DNA of 64,000 bases from positions 14,109-78,108 of the forward strand of contig CAKQCB010000011.1 of NCBI GenBank assembly GCA_934216615.1, written 5' to 3'. Numbering within the stretch: the stretch's first letter is position 1; the number at the start of each line of letters is the position of its first letter. Below, one piece after another: positions 51,507-60,009 of the stretch. This stretch comes from an uncultured Anaerolineae bacterium (GTDB taxonomy: Bacteria; Chloroflexota; Anaerolineae; Aggregatilineales; Phototrophicaceae). The notes beneath the pieces are model-generated. The model was not told the DNA's origin, ran no database searches, and saw nothing but the letters and a program-made list of their open reading frames with translations. Position numbers and translations under genes: made by a program.

Positions 51507-52169
51507 TTACCCCAGCATATCCAGTTGTTTTTGCACATCCTGCACCGCTTGTGAGTCTTCGTCATTTTGGAAGGCTTCGATGCTACGGGTGTAATATTCA
51601 CGGGCGGATTCTATCGTGCCTTCTTTCTGCGCGATTTCCCCCAACACCCGAAAGGCCGCCCCTAAAAGATGATACACTGCATCGTTGACCGTGAGCGCCG
51701 CCTCATGAACCGTCTTCAAAAAGAATTTTTTCGCCAGCGTCACCCCACCTTGCTTATAGTGGACATAGCCTTGTTCATAGCTGTTGGCGGCAAGTCCCTC
51801 TACCCAGTCGGGCAGTTTTTCATGCAAGACGGTTTCTTCTTGTTGGAGATAATCCAGCGCGGCAATATGATCGCCCGCTAACCGCTCGACGATACCGAGT
51901 TGATGCAGGATCATCGCTTCGGTTTGGGGGTGCTTGTCCATGCGCGAAACATTCAGAAGCATGTCATAGATGCCCCGCGCTTCTTCAAATTGAGATTGCA
52001 TCGCCGCTGTGAACGCGACGCCAGAAATCGCCTTTTTATAGGATTCGCCGTCTGGCGCGGCAAATTGTGTGACTTGTTCATAAGCGCGTCGGGCATCGTC
52101 AAAGTTTTCACTCAGAAATGCCTTCTCCGCATCTTTTAAAAGTTGTTGGATACGTTCTTCACGCCCCAT
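51507..52169 (-). CDS. TPR-like helical repeat protein
   Basis: 220 residues, ATG 52169 seven bases after GAGGTC. All helical, about five TPR-like pairs: LLKDAEKAFLSENFDDARRAY, then AMILHQLGIVERLAGDHIAALDYL, SYEQGYVHYKQGGVTLAKKF, AFRVLGEIAQKEGTIESAREYY. Cytoplasmic scaffold without signal peptide. It follows the GT9 operon in the same direction, 76 bp downstream. Partner unknown. Confidence 0.75.
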   Translation of the reverse strand: MGREERIQQLLKDAEKAFLSENFDDARRAYEQVTQFAAPDGESYKKAISGVAFTAAMQSQFEEARGIYDMLLNVSRMDKHPQTEAMILHQLGIVERLAGDHIAALDYLQQEETVLHEKLPDWVEGLAANSYEQGYVHYKQGGVTLAKKFFLKTVHEAALTVNDAVYHLLGAAFRVLGEIAQKEGTIESAREYYTRSIEAFQNDEDSQAVQDVQKQLDMLG

Positions 52170-52245
52170 AGTGACGACCTCTAATCATTCCATAGCACTT
52201 GCTACTGTTAAACGTAACATAGTTTCGTGAAGGACTACGTTAGCA

Positions 52246-53301
52246 TTATTGTAAAAAATGGATAATCTTTTCCACGCTCGCCTCAACGGAAATTCCATCG
52301 TGCGCCCAATCCCAGTCGGCAGGGATGCCTGACGAAACACCCCCTTCAGGGAGTGCGGTAGGTTTCCACAAGACCACGCTGTTGAGGTTGTAGGGGCGAT
52401 ACCGTCGCGGGTCGGTTGGGCCGAGGATCATCGCGGTAGGCGCTCCAGACGCCGCCGCGAGATGGGTAAGCCCTGTATCGTTGCCGAGATAGAGCATTGA
52501 ATATTTTGCCAGCCCCGCAATTTGACCAAAACTCAGTGTGCCCCCAAATGTGCGTGGAGGGTTGGGAAGTGCGCGACTGACCGACTCGATCAAGGCCGTA
52601 TCTTGTGGGCCTGCCACGACGACAATTTGAGCGTTGATATCGTCTGCGACGTGCTGAGCGATTTGGGCGAGCTGTTGCGGGGGGTAACGTTTATGATCCA
52701 TCGTCATGCCTGGGTTACGCCCGCCCGCAGGGTTCACCACCAGATAAGGACGCGCATCATCCCATGCCGTGATCTGAGCTTGGATGAACGCCTGATCCGC
52801 TTCTGAAACCTGATAGAACGGGACGGCATTTTCAACGTCAACGCCTAACGCCTTCACCGCCCGCAGATAGATATCGACTTCATGCTCAGGGGCGAAGGGG
52901 TCAACGGGGACGCGCACCGAATAACCAAACCCGCGCCCGCGACTATCCAACCCTGCGCGGGTCGGAATCCCCGAAAGGGCAACCGCCGCGCTGATGGCGG
53001 GCGAACGCGAAAGCGAAACGGCGAGATCAAATTGACCTGCCCGTAACTGACGGGCGAGGCGCCATAATCCTCGCACAGACTTCGCGGGGTTTGCTTCTGG
53101 CCCAGTGTCGAGAAGGTCATCTACATACGGATGCCCGATCAACACCGCCTTTGACCAACTCCCCACCGCCCATGTGATGTGCGCGTTAGGGTACTGCCGT
53201 CTTAAGGCGCTCAAAACCGCGGTAGCCATGACTACATCACCAATGCAACAGGGCAGGATGATCACTATCCTGTGATACGTTTTAACAAGCGCAGGTGGCA
53301 T
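52246..53301 (-). CDS. Glycosyltransferase family 9 (heptosyltransferase-like)
   Basis: 351 residues. GT-B fold: ILPCCIGDVVMATAVLSAL near 12-30, FDLAVSLSRSPAISA near 95, VVNPAGGRNPGMTMDHKRYP near 180-199 (last 20), LGNDTGLTHLAAASGAPT near 270-287 with the sugar-nucleotide site, LGPTDPRRYRPY. Family members add heptose or similar sugars from ADP-heptose. It is the last gene of the PyrK-to-GT9 run. Finding it with an RfaE2-like gene nearby suggests a heptose-containing surface glycan. Confidence 0.88.
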   Translation of the reverse strand: MPPALVKTYHRIVIILPCCIGDVVMATAVLSALRRQYPNAHITWAVGSWSKAVLIGHPYVDDLLDTGPEANPAKSVRGLWRLARQLRAGQFDLAVSLSRSPAISAAVALSGIPTRAGLDSRGRGFGYSVRVPVDPFAPEHEVDIYLRAVKALGVDVENAVPFYQVSEADQAFIQAQITAWDDARPYLVVNPAGGRNPGMTMDHKRYPPQQLAQIAQHVADDINAQIVVVAGPQDTALIESVSRALPNPPRTFGGTLSFGQIAGLAKYSMLYLGNDTGLTHLAAASGAPTAMILGPTDPRRYRPYNLNSVVLWKPTALPEGGVSSGIPADWDWAHDGISVEASVEKIIHFLQ

Positions 53302-53304
53302 GGT

Positions 53305-53994
53305 TTAACTCGACCGAAATAAGCAGACCGTTGAACCGAACGTGATGACATCGCCATCGCGCAAGGCGCGTCCTTTTTCGGTCACCGGCGTCGTGTTGAC
53401 AAACGTGCCGTTTGAACTGCCCAGATCGATCAGCACCCACGCCCCCGTATGCAGTTCTAAACGAGCGTGTGGACGCGATACCGACGGGTCGCGCAGACAA
53501 ATTTCCCAATCGGCGGTGCTGGTGGCGCGCCCTACCGTGAGTTTCTTCAAAAGGAGCGGGATGCTGACGCCTTCTTGTTCACCTGTCGTGATGACCAAGC
53601 GCCCCGCGCCCGTATGCGCCAGCGGTGTGATGAGCGTGCCGTGTAACGTCGCGTTGATTTGGTCTTCTTCGGTGCTAGTCGCTTCAAAGCGTAATTCCGG
53701 CACATACAAACGGATCAAATCCCCCGCGATCAACGGATACGGTTCTTTCACGCGGACATCATTCACCCAGACCCCATTTGCGCTGCCTAGATCATTGATG
53801 AGAAAAACACCATCGCGATAGTTGATCACCGCATGTTGACGCGAGACGTGCTGTTCTTTGATGCAGATGTCATTCATCTCTAAGCGTCCGATGCTGGCTG
53901 TAGACCCCTCGGTGAGCAAAAACTCTTGATGAGTTTCCTCTTGTGGGACATCCCACACCAGTTTGGCGATAATTTCCGGTGTCGTCATCGTCAT
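53305..53994 (-). CDS. Protein with two FHA domains
   Basis: 229 residues. FHA 1 at about 25-100 (IGRLEMNDICIKEQHVSRQH, NDLGSANGVWVND) and FHA 2 at about 130-225 (VGRATSTADWEICLRDPSVS, RPHARLEL, IDLGSSNGTFVN). Both keep the GR, SR/SxxH and NG residues that bind phosphothreonine. Cytoplasmic, no kinase in the window. The start overlaps the PyrD-like stop (ATGA). It may bring a Ser/Thr kinase signal to this operon. Confidence 0.92.
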   Translation of the reverse strand: MTMTTPEIIAKLVWDVPQEETHQEFLLTEGSTASIGRLEMNDICIKEQHVSRQHAVINYRDGVFLINDLGSANGVWVNDVRVKEPYPLIAGDLIRLYVPELRFEATSTEEDQINATLHGTLITPLAHTGAGRLVITTGEQEGVSIPLLLKKLTVGRATSTADWEICLRDPSVSRPHARLELHTGAWVLIDLGSSNGTFVNTTPVTEKGRALRDGDVITFGSTVCLFRSS

Positions 53995-54914
53995 CGCTTA
54001 GGTTGACCTTTCTGTGATTCCGAAGGGTCATTTGGCCCATAACGCGCTGTTTCGCCAAAGCCCGGGTACCACTCATCGGGCATGGCGCCACTCGGTTGGG
54101 TTAAGACCCAGCCCCCTAAATCGCGGGCGATAATTTCAACTTTTGCGGGGTGTGTCCATACCAGCGAATCGATTTGAACCGCCTTCGCCCCCGCTTCGAG
54201 AAAGTCATAGGCATCTTGGGTGGAGTGGATTCCCCCGCACGCCACAATCGGGACATCAATTTCCCGCGCAAGCTGACCGACCATGCGTAACATCATCGGT
54301 TTGATGACGGGACTGTACAAACGCCCCGCGACCAGTTTGCCAATCGAATCGCGCGCGGTGACGCGCGGGGGCGCACATAAAACCAAGCCATCCACGCCAA
54401 GATCAGAAATGCGCTTCACCAAATTCGGCGCGATGTTGAACGGTAGCTGTACCAGCACAGGTTTTTCACAGCGCGTCGCCAATTTGACAAACTCAATCAA
54501 GTCGCCGTCTTCGATGTCGTCGCGCAATCCCAGTTCGATTCCCTCAACCGCGTCAATCGTTTCCAGATATTCAAAGCAGGTTTTGACTTCAAAAGGGGTC
54601 GTCGCGAGGATGTGCATGAGGATTTGCACAGGCATGCGATCCCACTGCTGTTGATGGGTAGACACCGTCTCATAAAGACCATCGTTGGGGTGACCGGTAT
54701 GCACCAAAATGCCCCCATCCAGCGGGATGATGTGCGGCCAATTGGCAGGGTCCCGACGGTTTAATGTCACCGGATTGGTGACGAACGCGCCCAATTTTTC
54801 AAACTTGATCAAGTCTGCGTATTCGTCTGCAAAGCCCATCGTCCCTGAAGCGTTCATCACGGGGCTTTCGAGGACAATCGGCGGTTTGATGGCGCGTGTG
54901 ATGGAAATAGTCAT
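53991..54914 (-). CDS. Dihydroorotate-dehydrogenase-like flavoprotein, divergent
   Basis: 307 residues. TIM-barrel of the PyrD class 1 kind: VMNASGTMGFADEY near 19-32, VDGLVLCAPPRVTARDSI near 172, VPIVACGGIHSTQDAYDFL near 217-235, GAKAVQIDSL near 238 for FMN phosphate. But the usual catalytic NxSCPN segment is replaced by ELGLRDDIEDGD, and the Lys of vxVKLSPN is Gln (VLVQLPFN). So the pyrimidine reaction is doubtful. It stands with a PyrK-like gene two genes upstream. The start follows the PIG-L stop by 7 bp. Confidence 0.75.
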   Translation of the reverse strand: MTISITRAIKPPIVLESPVMNASGTMGFADEYADLIKFEKLGAFVTNPVTLNRRDPANWPHIIPLDGGILVHTGHPNDGLYETVSTHQQQWDRMPVQILMHILATTPFEVKTCFEYLETIDAVEGIELGLRDDIEDGDLIEFVKLATRCEKPVLVQLPFNIAPNLVKRISDLGVDGLVLCAPPRVTARDSIGKLVAGRLYSPVIKPMMLRMVGQLAREIDVPIVACGGIHSTQDAYDFLEAGAKAVQIDSLVWTHPAKVEIIARDLGGWVLTQPSGAMPDEWYPGFGETARYGPNDPSESQKGQPKR

Positions 54915-54920
54915 GGGCGG

Positions 54921-55682
54921 TTACTCGCTTGGCGCTGGCGACCAAGCACCAGCGGCGATCAAAAGTTGGGCGAAAGGGTCGTCTGGCACTTGATCGACGT
55001 CAGTTTCAGGATGATAACGACGCACCGACTCGACCACCCGCATCGCATCTTTGACGGCGGGCAAGTTATTTTTGCGACGGAACACCGCGGATTGGGTGAG
55101 GTGACATTCCATCGCGCTGATTTTTGCGTCCGCCCAAGGCTGAATATTCAGCGCAAAATGGGCTAATTCGTGTGCGTTCCACAAAAAATCTTCGATGGTG
55201 GGAACCCGCGCCGCGACGGTATAGATCAATGTGTTCGGCTTGTAGGTTTGTACGCCCCGAATCACTTGATGATGTAACAGGATATGCGCCGGATGTCCAT
55301 ATTCACCATCAATGCCGTGCGTTAACACAACATCGGCTTCCAGCCGAACGGCGATTTCCCCCGCTTGTCGCGCTAAATCGTCGGGCGAGCAGGCGAATGG
55401 AAATAATTCCCCGCCGACTTCACAAACAGGGTCGATATAATCCATAAACTCGATCTGAACGCCTAACGCTTTTCCCGCCTCGCGCAACTCGGTTTCGCGG
55501 GTTTGGCCTAGGGCTTCGCGGGTGGTGATGGGGGGTTCGCCCAATTCCCCACCTTCACCGCGCGTCGCCGAAACAAACGTCACGCGGATGCCCTGCTGTG
55601 CCAGCATCGCGCCCATCCCGCCGACTAACATCGTTTCATCGTCGGGGTGGGCAAAAAACCCCACTACAGATCGAATCGTCAT
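54921..55682 (-). CDS. PIG-L/LmbE-family deacetylase
   Basis: 253 residues. GFFAHPDDETMLVGG near 8-22 with zinc residues His and Asp, TRGEGGELGEPP near 43, and DGEYGHPAHILLH near 122-134 with the second His. Family enzymes remove acetyl groups from GlcNAc units (mycothiol or bacillithiol type thiols, glycans, GlcNAc-PI). The start overlaps the PyrK-like stop by ATGA. Its place between PyrK- and PyrD-like genes hints at a joint pathway, not identified. Confidence 0.92.
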   Translation of the reverse strand: MTIRSVVGFFAHPDDETMLVGGMGAMLAQQGIRVTFVSATRGEGGELGEPPITTREALGQTRETELREAGKALGVQIEFMDYIDPVCEVGGELFPFACSPDDLARQAGEIAVRLEADVVLTHGIDGEYGHPAHILLHHQVIRGVQTYKPNTLIYTVAARVPTIEDFLWNAHELAHFALNIQPWADAKISAMECHLTQSAVFRRKNNLPAVKDAMRVVESVRRYHPETDVDQVPDDPFAQLLIAAGAWSPAPSE

Positions 55683-56428
55683 GTAAATCTCACCTCAGAA
55701 AGATCAATTGCAGGGCCAGCTTCACATAAGAGCAGGGTTTTATTCCCGCGTTTTTTCAGCATACAGGCTTGGCATGCGCCCGTTCCGCAGGGAAGCGGGG
55801 GGCGAAATATCCCAAAAAGATAATTGGGGTCAATGTGTGAGCGCAGTTCACTGAACAACGTCCATATCCGTTCAAAGTAGGGCATTTCTGCGCCCGGGGG
55901 CACGCACACAAACACTTGATCCGCCCATCCAATCGACGTGACGCGGTTCGTCCAGTTTAAATCTTCACCGCCTGTCAACACCTCGACTTCCGGCGGTAGA
56001 TGGGACGTACCATAGTGTGTCGCTTCGCCCAACAAAATGAGCGATACCGCCACATTATTTGAGAGCAAGGGCGCAATCACCATCGTGAGCGGGGTCGGTG
56101 CAGTATCAACAGCGATGAGCAACACACTGCGCAGGGTTTTACGAAACTTAAACGGCTGACCGATCAAGCCCATCAAACTAAAGACATCACGGCCCGGCTC
56201 GACATTGTAATGGAGGGGAAGCTCCATAATCAGCGCGGTTTTGGTGATGCCTACGGGAAACCATTGTTCGCGTAGATAGGGATTCAAGGTGGCGGTTTGT
56301 GGACGCACCAAGACCGACTGTCCTGCTTTGATCTGTAACAGCGATTCATCTACGGTAAGATGTAAATGCTGATGCGTTTCATTCACTTTTTTAACACGGC
56401 TGACGAGTGCTTCAGTTTCTTTCATCAT
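55679..56428 (-). CDS. PyrK-like iron-sulphur flavoprotein subunit, divergent
   Basis: 249 residues. The end carries the PyrK-type [2Fe-2S] site: PCGTGACQACMLKKRG...LLLCEAG near 215-240 with all four Cys. The FAD and NAD parts are poorly conserved: instead of RxYS there is LREQWFPVG, and where GGGxGxAPL is expected there is AVDTAPTPL. It probably still hands electrons to the PyrD-like protein encoded in the same run. Start ATG 56428 without a strong ribosome binding site. Confidence 0.75.
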   Translation of the reverse strand: MMKETEALVSRVKKVNETHQHLHLTVDESLLQIKAGQSVLVRPQTATLNPYLREQWFPVGITKTALIMELPLHYNVEPGRDVFSLMGLIGQPFKFRKTLRSVLLIAVDTAPTPLTMVIAPLLSNNVAVSLILLGEATHYGTSHLPPEVEVLTGGEDLNWTNRVTSIGWADQVFVCVPPGAEMPYFERIWTLFSELRSHIDPNYLFGIFRPPLPCGTGACQACMLKKRGNKTLLLCEAGPAIDLSEVRFT

Positions 56429-56708
56429 GATTTCACGAATACGAATACTATTGATACATTTCTATTTTAACGCACATTCCGTTACAAAGTTGCCGTTTTG
56501 AACGATGTTTCCCCACAAAAATTAAAAGAAAGTATCTCATTTTATATAGATTTGTATAAACGATGTTAAGGCGTTCAAACAGGAATTCACAAAAATTTGA
56601 TAAAAGTCATGTTGTGGCAACAGAAAAACATGCTAGCATAATATATGTACTGAGTTTCATTTGGAGATTCAGTTTTAGTTAACCTAGTTCTAATTCGGAG
56701 TAATCATT
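56429..56708. other. Divergent intergenic region upstream of the Flp pilin gene
   Basis: AT-rich, no gene seen. A possible rightward promoter for the pilin is TTGTGG with CATAAT after 19 bases, around 56613-56643; weak. Confidence 0.35.
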
Positions 56709-56855
56709 ATGTTGTACATGCCACGTGAAGAAGGTCAAGGTCTCGTAGAATACGCACTCATCCTCGTCTTGGTTGCAGTCGTTGTTATCGTGATCCTCTC
56801 CTTGCTCGGCCCGGCGATTGGTAACATTTTCTCCAACGTTGTCAACGCTCTCTAA
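56709..56855 (+). CDS. Flp/Fap-type pilin
   Basis: 48 residues, ATG 56709 after CGGAG, TAA 56853-56855. It starts MLYMPREEGQGLVEYALILV: a short charged leader, then the conserved EEGQGLVEYALI class IVb prepilin cleavage region, and one hydrophobic helix to the C-terminus (NIFSNVVNAL). The Glu at +5 relative to the cleavage Gly is present. Flp subunits form Tad pili that attach cells to surfaces. No tad genes lie in the window, so it is an orphan. A short 5' spacer and strong terminator point to high expression. Confidence 0.88.
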   Translation: MLYMPREEGQGLVEYALILVLVAVVVIVILSLLGPAIGNIFSNVVNAL

Positions 56856-56871
56856 TTTTTACTAGCAATAC

Positions 56872-56908
56872 AAAGAAGAACCCCGCTTCGGCGGGGTTTT
56901 TCTTTTTC
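56872..56908 (+). terminator. Strong terminator of the flp gene
   Basis: AACCCCGC-TTCG-GCGGGGTT with UUCG tetraloop and TTTCTTTTTC tail, 17 bp after the stop. Confidence 0.92.
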
Positions 56909-57055
56909 TACGCTTCTCAATCTGTTGGAGTAATGGCGACATGGTGTATCTCGCTTTTGAATACTCATTTGCACATCCCCTATTTTATCCGATTAAGCGT
57001 TTATCTTGATGATTCGTGGGATATAAGCGATGTCTTATTTAAAGCTGCCGAAAGG

Positions 57056-57532
57056 TTACGGACACCCTTTGCGAATTTTCTCAATCAGTAATGTTGTGCT
57101 GTGATTGGGCAAATAGTCGATCAGCTCAATCCGCCCGCCGTAGGCTTCTACAGTGGGGCGTTCGGGCAAAAACTTGTTGTGATAGTCGCCCCCTTTGACA
57201 TAAATTTCAGGCTGGAGTGTGTTGATCAACCCGTCTGCGGTTGTTTCCGCAAAGATGATCGTCGCGGTGACGGGGGATAAACTGGCGACTAAACGCGCCC
57301 GTTCGTCGGCAGGGACAAGCGGACGATCTACCCCTTTGAGAATTTGGGTGCTGTCATCACCATTGATGCCCACAAACAGCGCGTCGCCCAACGCGGCGGC
57401 TTTTTCTAAATAGTCGAGATGGCCGACATGGAGCAGATCAAAATGGCCGTTGGTAAAGACCAGCGTCTTGCCTTCCGCTTTCAGGCGTTGGCGCAGGGTC
57501 ATGGCTTGTTGTAGGGTCAAATGTTCACCCAT
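57056..57532 (-). CDS. RfaE2-like nucleotidyltransferase (heptose-1-phosphate adenylyltransferase type)
   Basis: 158 residues. FTNGHFDLLHVGHLDYLEKA near 26-45 has the cytidylyltransferase HxGH motif; GINGDDSTQILKG near 55-67, RPLVPADERARLVASL near 70-85, EIYVKGGDYHNKFLPE near 109-124 as in HldE C-terminal halves. It would join a nucleotide to a sugar or glycerol phosphate, giving ADP-heptose in the RfaE2 case. The kinase half (RfaE1) is not nearby. A GT9 gene is 4 kb away. Confidence 0.88.
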   Translation of the reverse strand: MGEHLTLQQAMTLRQRLKAEGKTLVFTNGHFDLLHVGHLDYLEKAAALGDALFVGINGDDSTQILKGVDRPLVPADERARLVASLSPVTATIIFAETTADGLINTLQPEIYVKGGDYHNKFLPERPTVEAYGGRIELIDYLPNHSTTLLIEKIRKGCP

Positions 57533-57618
57533 GAATCGACATATCCTCTGGTGCTGTCGTTAAACTGCGTCAAATTGTAACATCCCCCCAACTAGGTCAG
57601 GATGTGGGCTAACACGCT

Positions 57619-59814
57619 TTATGGAGCGAAGGCTGTATTTTCGCTCAACGTGAGCGTGCCTTGAAACGCCATATTCGGCTCAAAAGAACCAATCCAGATC
57701 ACATAATCGCCCGCTTGCGCGTCGCTGATGTCGATCAACGGGTTGAGGGTGCCGTTCCAGTCGTCACTGCAATACCAGCGACCATTCGGCCCCAGCACCG
57801 ATAACGTGCTGTCACCCAACGAACTGAAGAAGATGCGCAAGAACCCCGCTTGCGAAAGCGTCAGGCGAAAATCGGGTTGGGTACTGAGATAGCCCGCGCA
57901 ATGAGTGCCAATCGCAAACCCTAACGGGCTGGCCTCAATATTGCCCCCGCCATTGGCCTGAACATCCAGCCGTCCGTAGCCTGTATTTAAAACCGCGCTT
58001 CCGAAATTGGGGATGCCGAATAAATCCAGCGCGATGGGGTTGGGCGGGGCGGCTGTCGCCAGTAACGGGATCACCAGAGGCGCGATATCACCTTCATACG
58101 GGACGGCCGTAGGAAGCGCCATGAAGGCGTCAGGAATATTCGGGTCAGGTGTGGAGGTCGCGATAAAATCCGACGCGTTGAGCAACGGCGGGGTGACTAA
58201 AATTGCCGCGTTTTGGATGTTTAAGCCGACAAAAACAGGGCCTGCGTTCGGTTGCGCAGGGTTCGCATCCCCGCGTGAAAGCATGAGCGTCCCGTTCACC
58301 CATTCATTTTCGCTGTAGTTGCCGATCCAAACCTGCGCGGTGCCTATCGACGTATTGCCAATGATATTGAGCGTTGGGTTTTGGGTTCCGTAGGAGTCAT
58401 CCGAACAATAGAAGTGACCATCGGGCATACGGACGATCAGCGTCGGATCGCCTGTCTCTAACGCATTGATGAAGAAAAGGCGTAGATAGGCTTGCGGGAT
58501 AGGGATATTCAGCGAGAAGGTTGATTGTGTTGTGTAATAACCCGTACACATGCCAAAGGGATTATAGAGTAGATCATCATCGACGGTGACGGTCGTCGCC
58601 CCCCCGCCTGTGTGAGCGCCCAAGTTAATCGGTTCGGTGGTGTAATCTTGTAACGTGGCTTGTTGAGCCGAAGGCGTATTGACATCGAGGCCGATCACAT
58701 TGGCGATGGAGAGGCTGTCTGCACGGCTGATCTGTTCGGGTGAGATGTTCCGTTCGGTAGCGTACAGCACGCCGATCAAAGGCGCGTTGCTGATCGTTTC
58801 ATGGTTCACCCAAATGGCGTATGTCCCTACAGGTGGATTGATGATCTGCACCTGCGGGTCAAACCACCCGGGCGCGAAGTCACGGTTACAATGCCATGAT
58901 CCATCGGGCGCGAGGACGGTTAGCGCTGCATTTTCTAACGTGCTGGCACGAAAGAGCAGATTCAAACGGGTCGAAGTACCGCCCCATGATAAAGAAAAAT
59001 CAGGCTGGGATGAAGTGAACCCCGCGCACTGTGTATCTGGCAAAAATGAGCCAATCTCCAGTGAATTTCGCTGTGCATCCAGCGCAGGGACGGACAGCGC
59101 GCCCCCGCCCATCACCACACGCCAAAACGGATCGGGTAAAAATCCGGCTTGTAGTTGAGCGCTGCCGTGCGCGGCGGGTTGGCTGGCATCCAGAAAAGTC
59201 CCGCTGATCGATGTCGGCGTGACCAGATGATTCGGCAGTGGGGTCAACGTTGCCGTCGCTAACGGGATGATTAAACTACTTGCGCCTGCTGAAATCAACG
59301 AATTGGTGGTGATGTATAAACTGCCGTAGATGTACACGTTCGGCGTGAACGCGCCCACCCAAATCACATAATCACCAGACGGTGCATCTTCAAACGTGAC
59401 TTGGGAATTTAAAATGCCCGTGCTGTTGTTATTACAACGGAAATTCCCCTGCGGGTCGCGGATGATCAGCGTAGGGTCGGCGGTGAGGGTGTCGGCCATG
59501 AAGATGAACCGCAAGAACGGCTGTGCCTCGGTCAAGGTGATGCGGAAGTCCGGCACGACATCGATGAAGCCCGTACAATCCAACCCCAAATTACGGCCGA
59601 TGGCATCAACAGGGCCACCCCCTTCTAACGCCGAAATACGTAAGGGGTCTGGGGATGGAGCGGCAAAGGTGGCGGTTCCATGATTTGGCTGGGCATTGGC
59701 GTCTAATGGGATTTGTTCTTGAGCGGTAATTTGAACAACAAAATTCACGCCTACGATGAAAGTGACGATGTAGAAAACAGATTTAAGAAAAGGTGTCATG
59801 GATCCAATCAGCAT
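57619..59814 (-). CDS. Secreted protein with four PPC-like repeats
   Basis: 731 residues; start ATG 59814 or ATG 59799 (MTPFLKS). Signal peptide up to about residue 32 (ITAQ). Four repeats of some 130-150 residues (about 40-180, 205-355, 385-510, 590-725). Each has a C-x-G-[FY] line followed by PDF or STF (CTGFIDVVPDF, CAGFTSSQPDF, CTGYYTTQSTF, CAGYLSTQPDF), and each ends with a C in FRC/WHC/FYC/WYC and a YVIWVG-like strand. The two Cys per repeat may form disulphides. Related to pre-peptidase C-terminal (PPC) beta-sandwiches. Thr/Pro linkers lie in between. Possibly glycan-binding surface protein. Confidence 0.8.
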   Translation of the reverse strand: MLIGSMTPFLKSVFYIVTFIVGVNFVVQITAQEQIPLDANAQPNHGTATFAAPSPDPLRISALEGGGPVDAIGRNLGLDCTGFIDVVPDFRITLTEAQPFLRFIFMADTLTADPTLIIRDPQGNFRCNNNSTGILNSQVTFEDAPSGDYVIWVGAFTPNVYIYGSLYITTNSLISAGASSLIIPLATATLTPLPNHLVTPTSISGTFLDASQPAAHGSAQLQAGFLPDPFWRVVMGGGALSVPALDAQRNSLEIGSFLPDTQCAGFTSSQPDFSLSWGGTSTRLNLLFRASTLENAALTVLAPDGSWHCNRDFAPGWFDPQVQIINPPVGTYAIWVNHETISNAPLIGVLYATERNISPEQISRADSLSIANVIGLDVNTPSAQQATLQDYTTEPINLGAHTGGGATTVTVDDDLLYNPFGMCTGYYTTQSTFSLNIPIPQAYLRLFFINALETGDPTLIVRMPDGHFYCSDDSYGTQNPTLNIIGNTSIGTAQVWIGNYSENEWVNGTLMLSRGDANPAQPNAGPVFVGLNIQNAAILVTPPLLNASDFIATSTPDPNIPDAFMALPTAVPYEGDIAPLVIPLLATAAPPNPIALDLFGIPNFGSAVLNTGYGRLDVQANGGGNIEASPLGFAIGTHCAGYLSTQPDFRLTLSQAGFLRIFFSSLGDSTLSVLGPNGRWYCSDDWNGTLNPLIDISDAQAGDYVIWIGSFEPNMAFQGTLTLSENTAFAP

Positions 59815-60009
59815 GAATAATCGTTATCTAAGAAGTTTAACCTATATTGTGTTGATGTGAATCTATGCTTCATCACAACGTGTCGGCTTCCCTGCGGTTT
59901 ATATACGATGCGTAGAAATGAGTTCAGGGAACCCCCTTGTTCTTCGTTTTGTACTACAATGCTAAGTAATGATGTTGACTCTATCCATCAAAAAAGGAGA
60001 TTGAACCTT

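Noticed and set aside
53991..54914. Ordinary pyrD naming
   Set aside because: Key catalytic motif and Lys are missing; a gene symbol would overstate the function.
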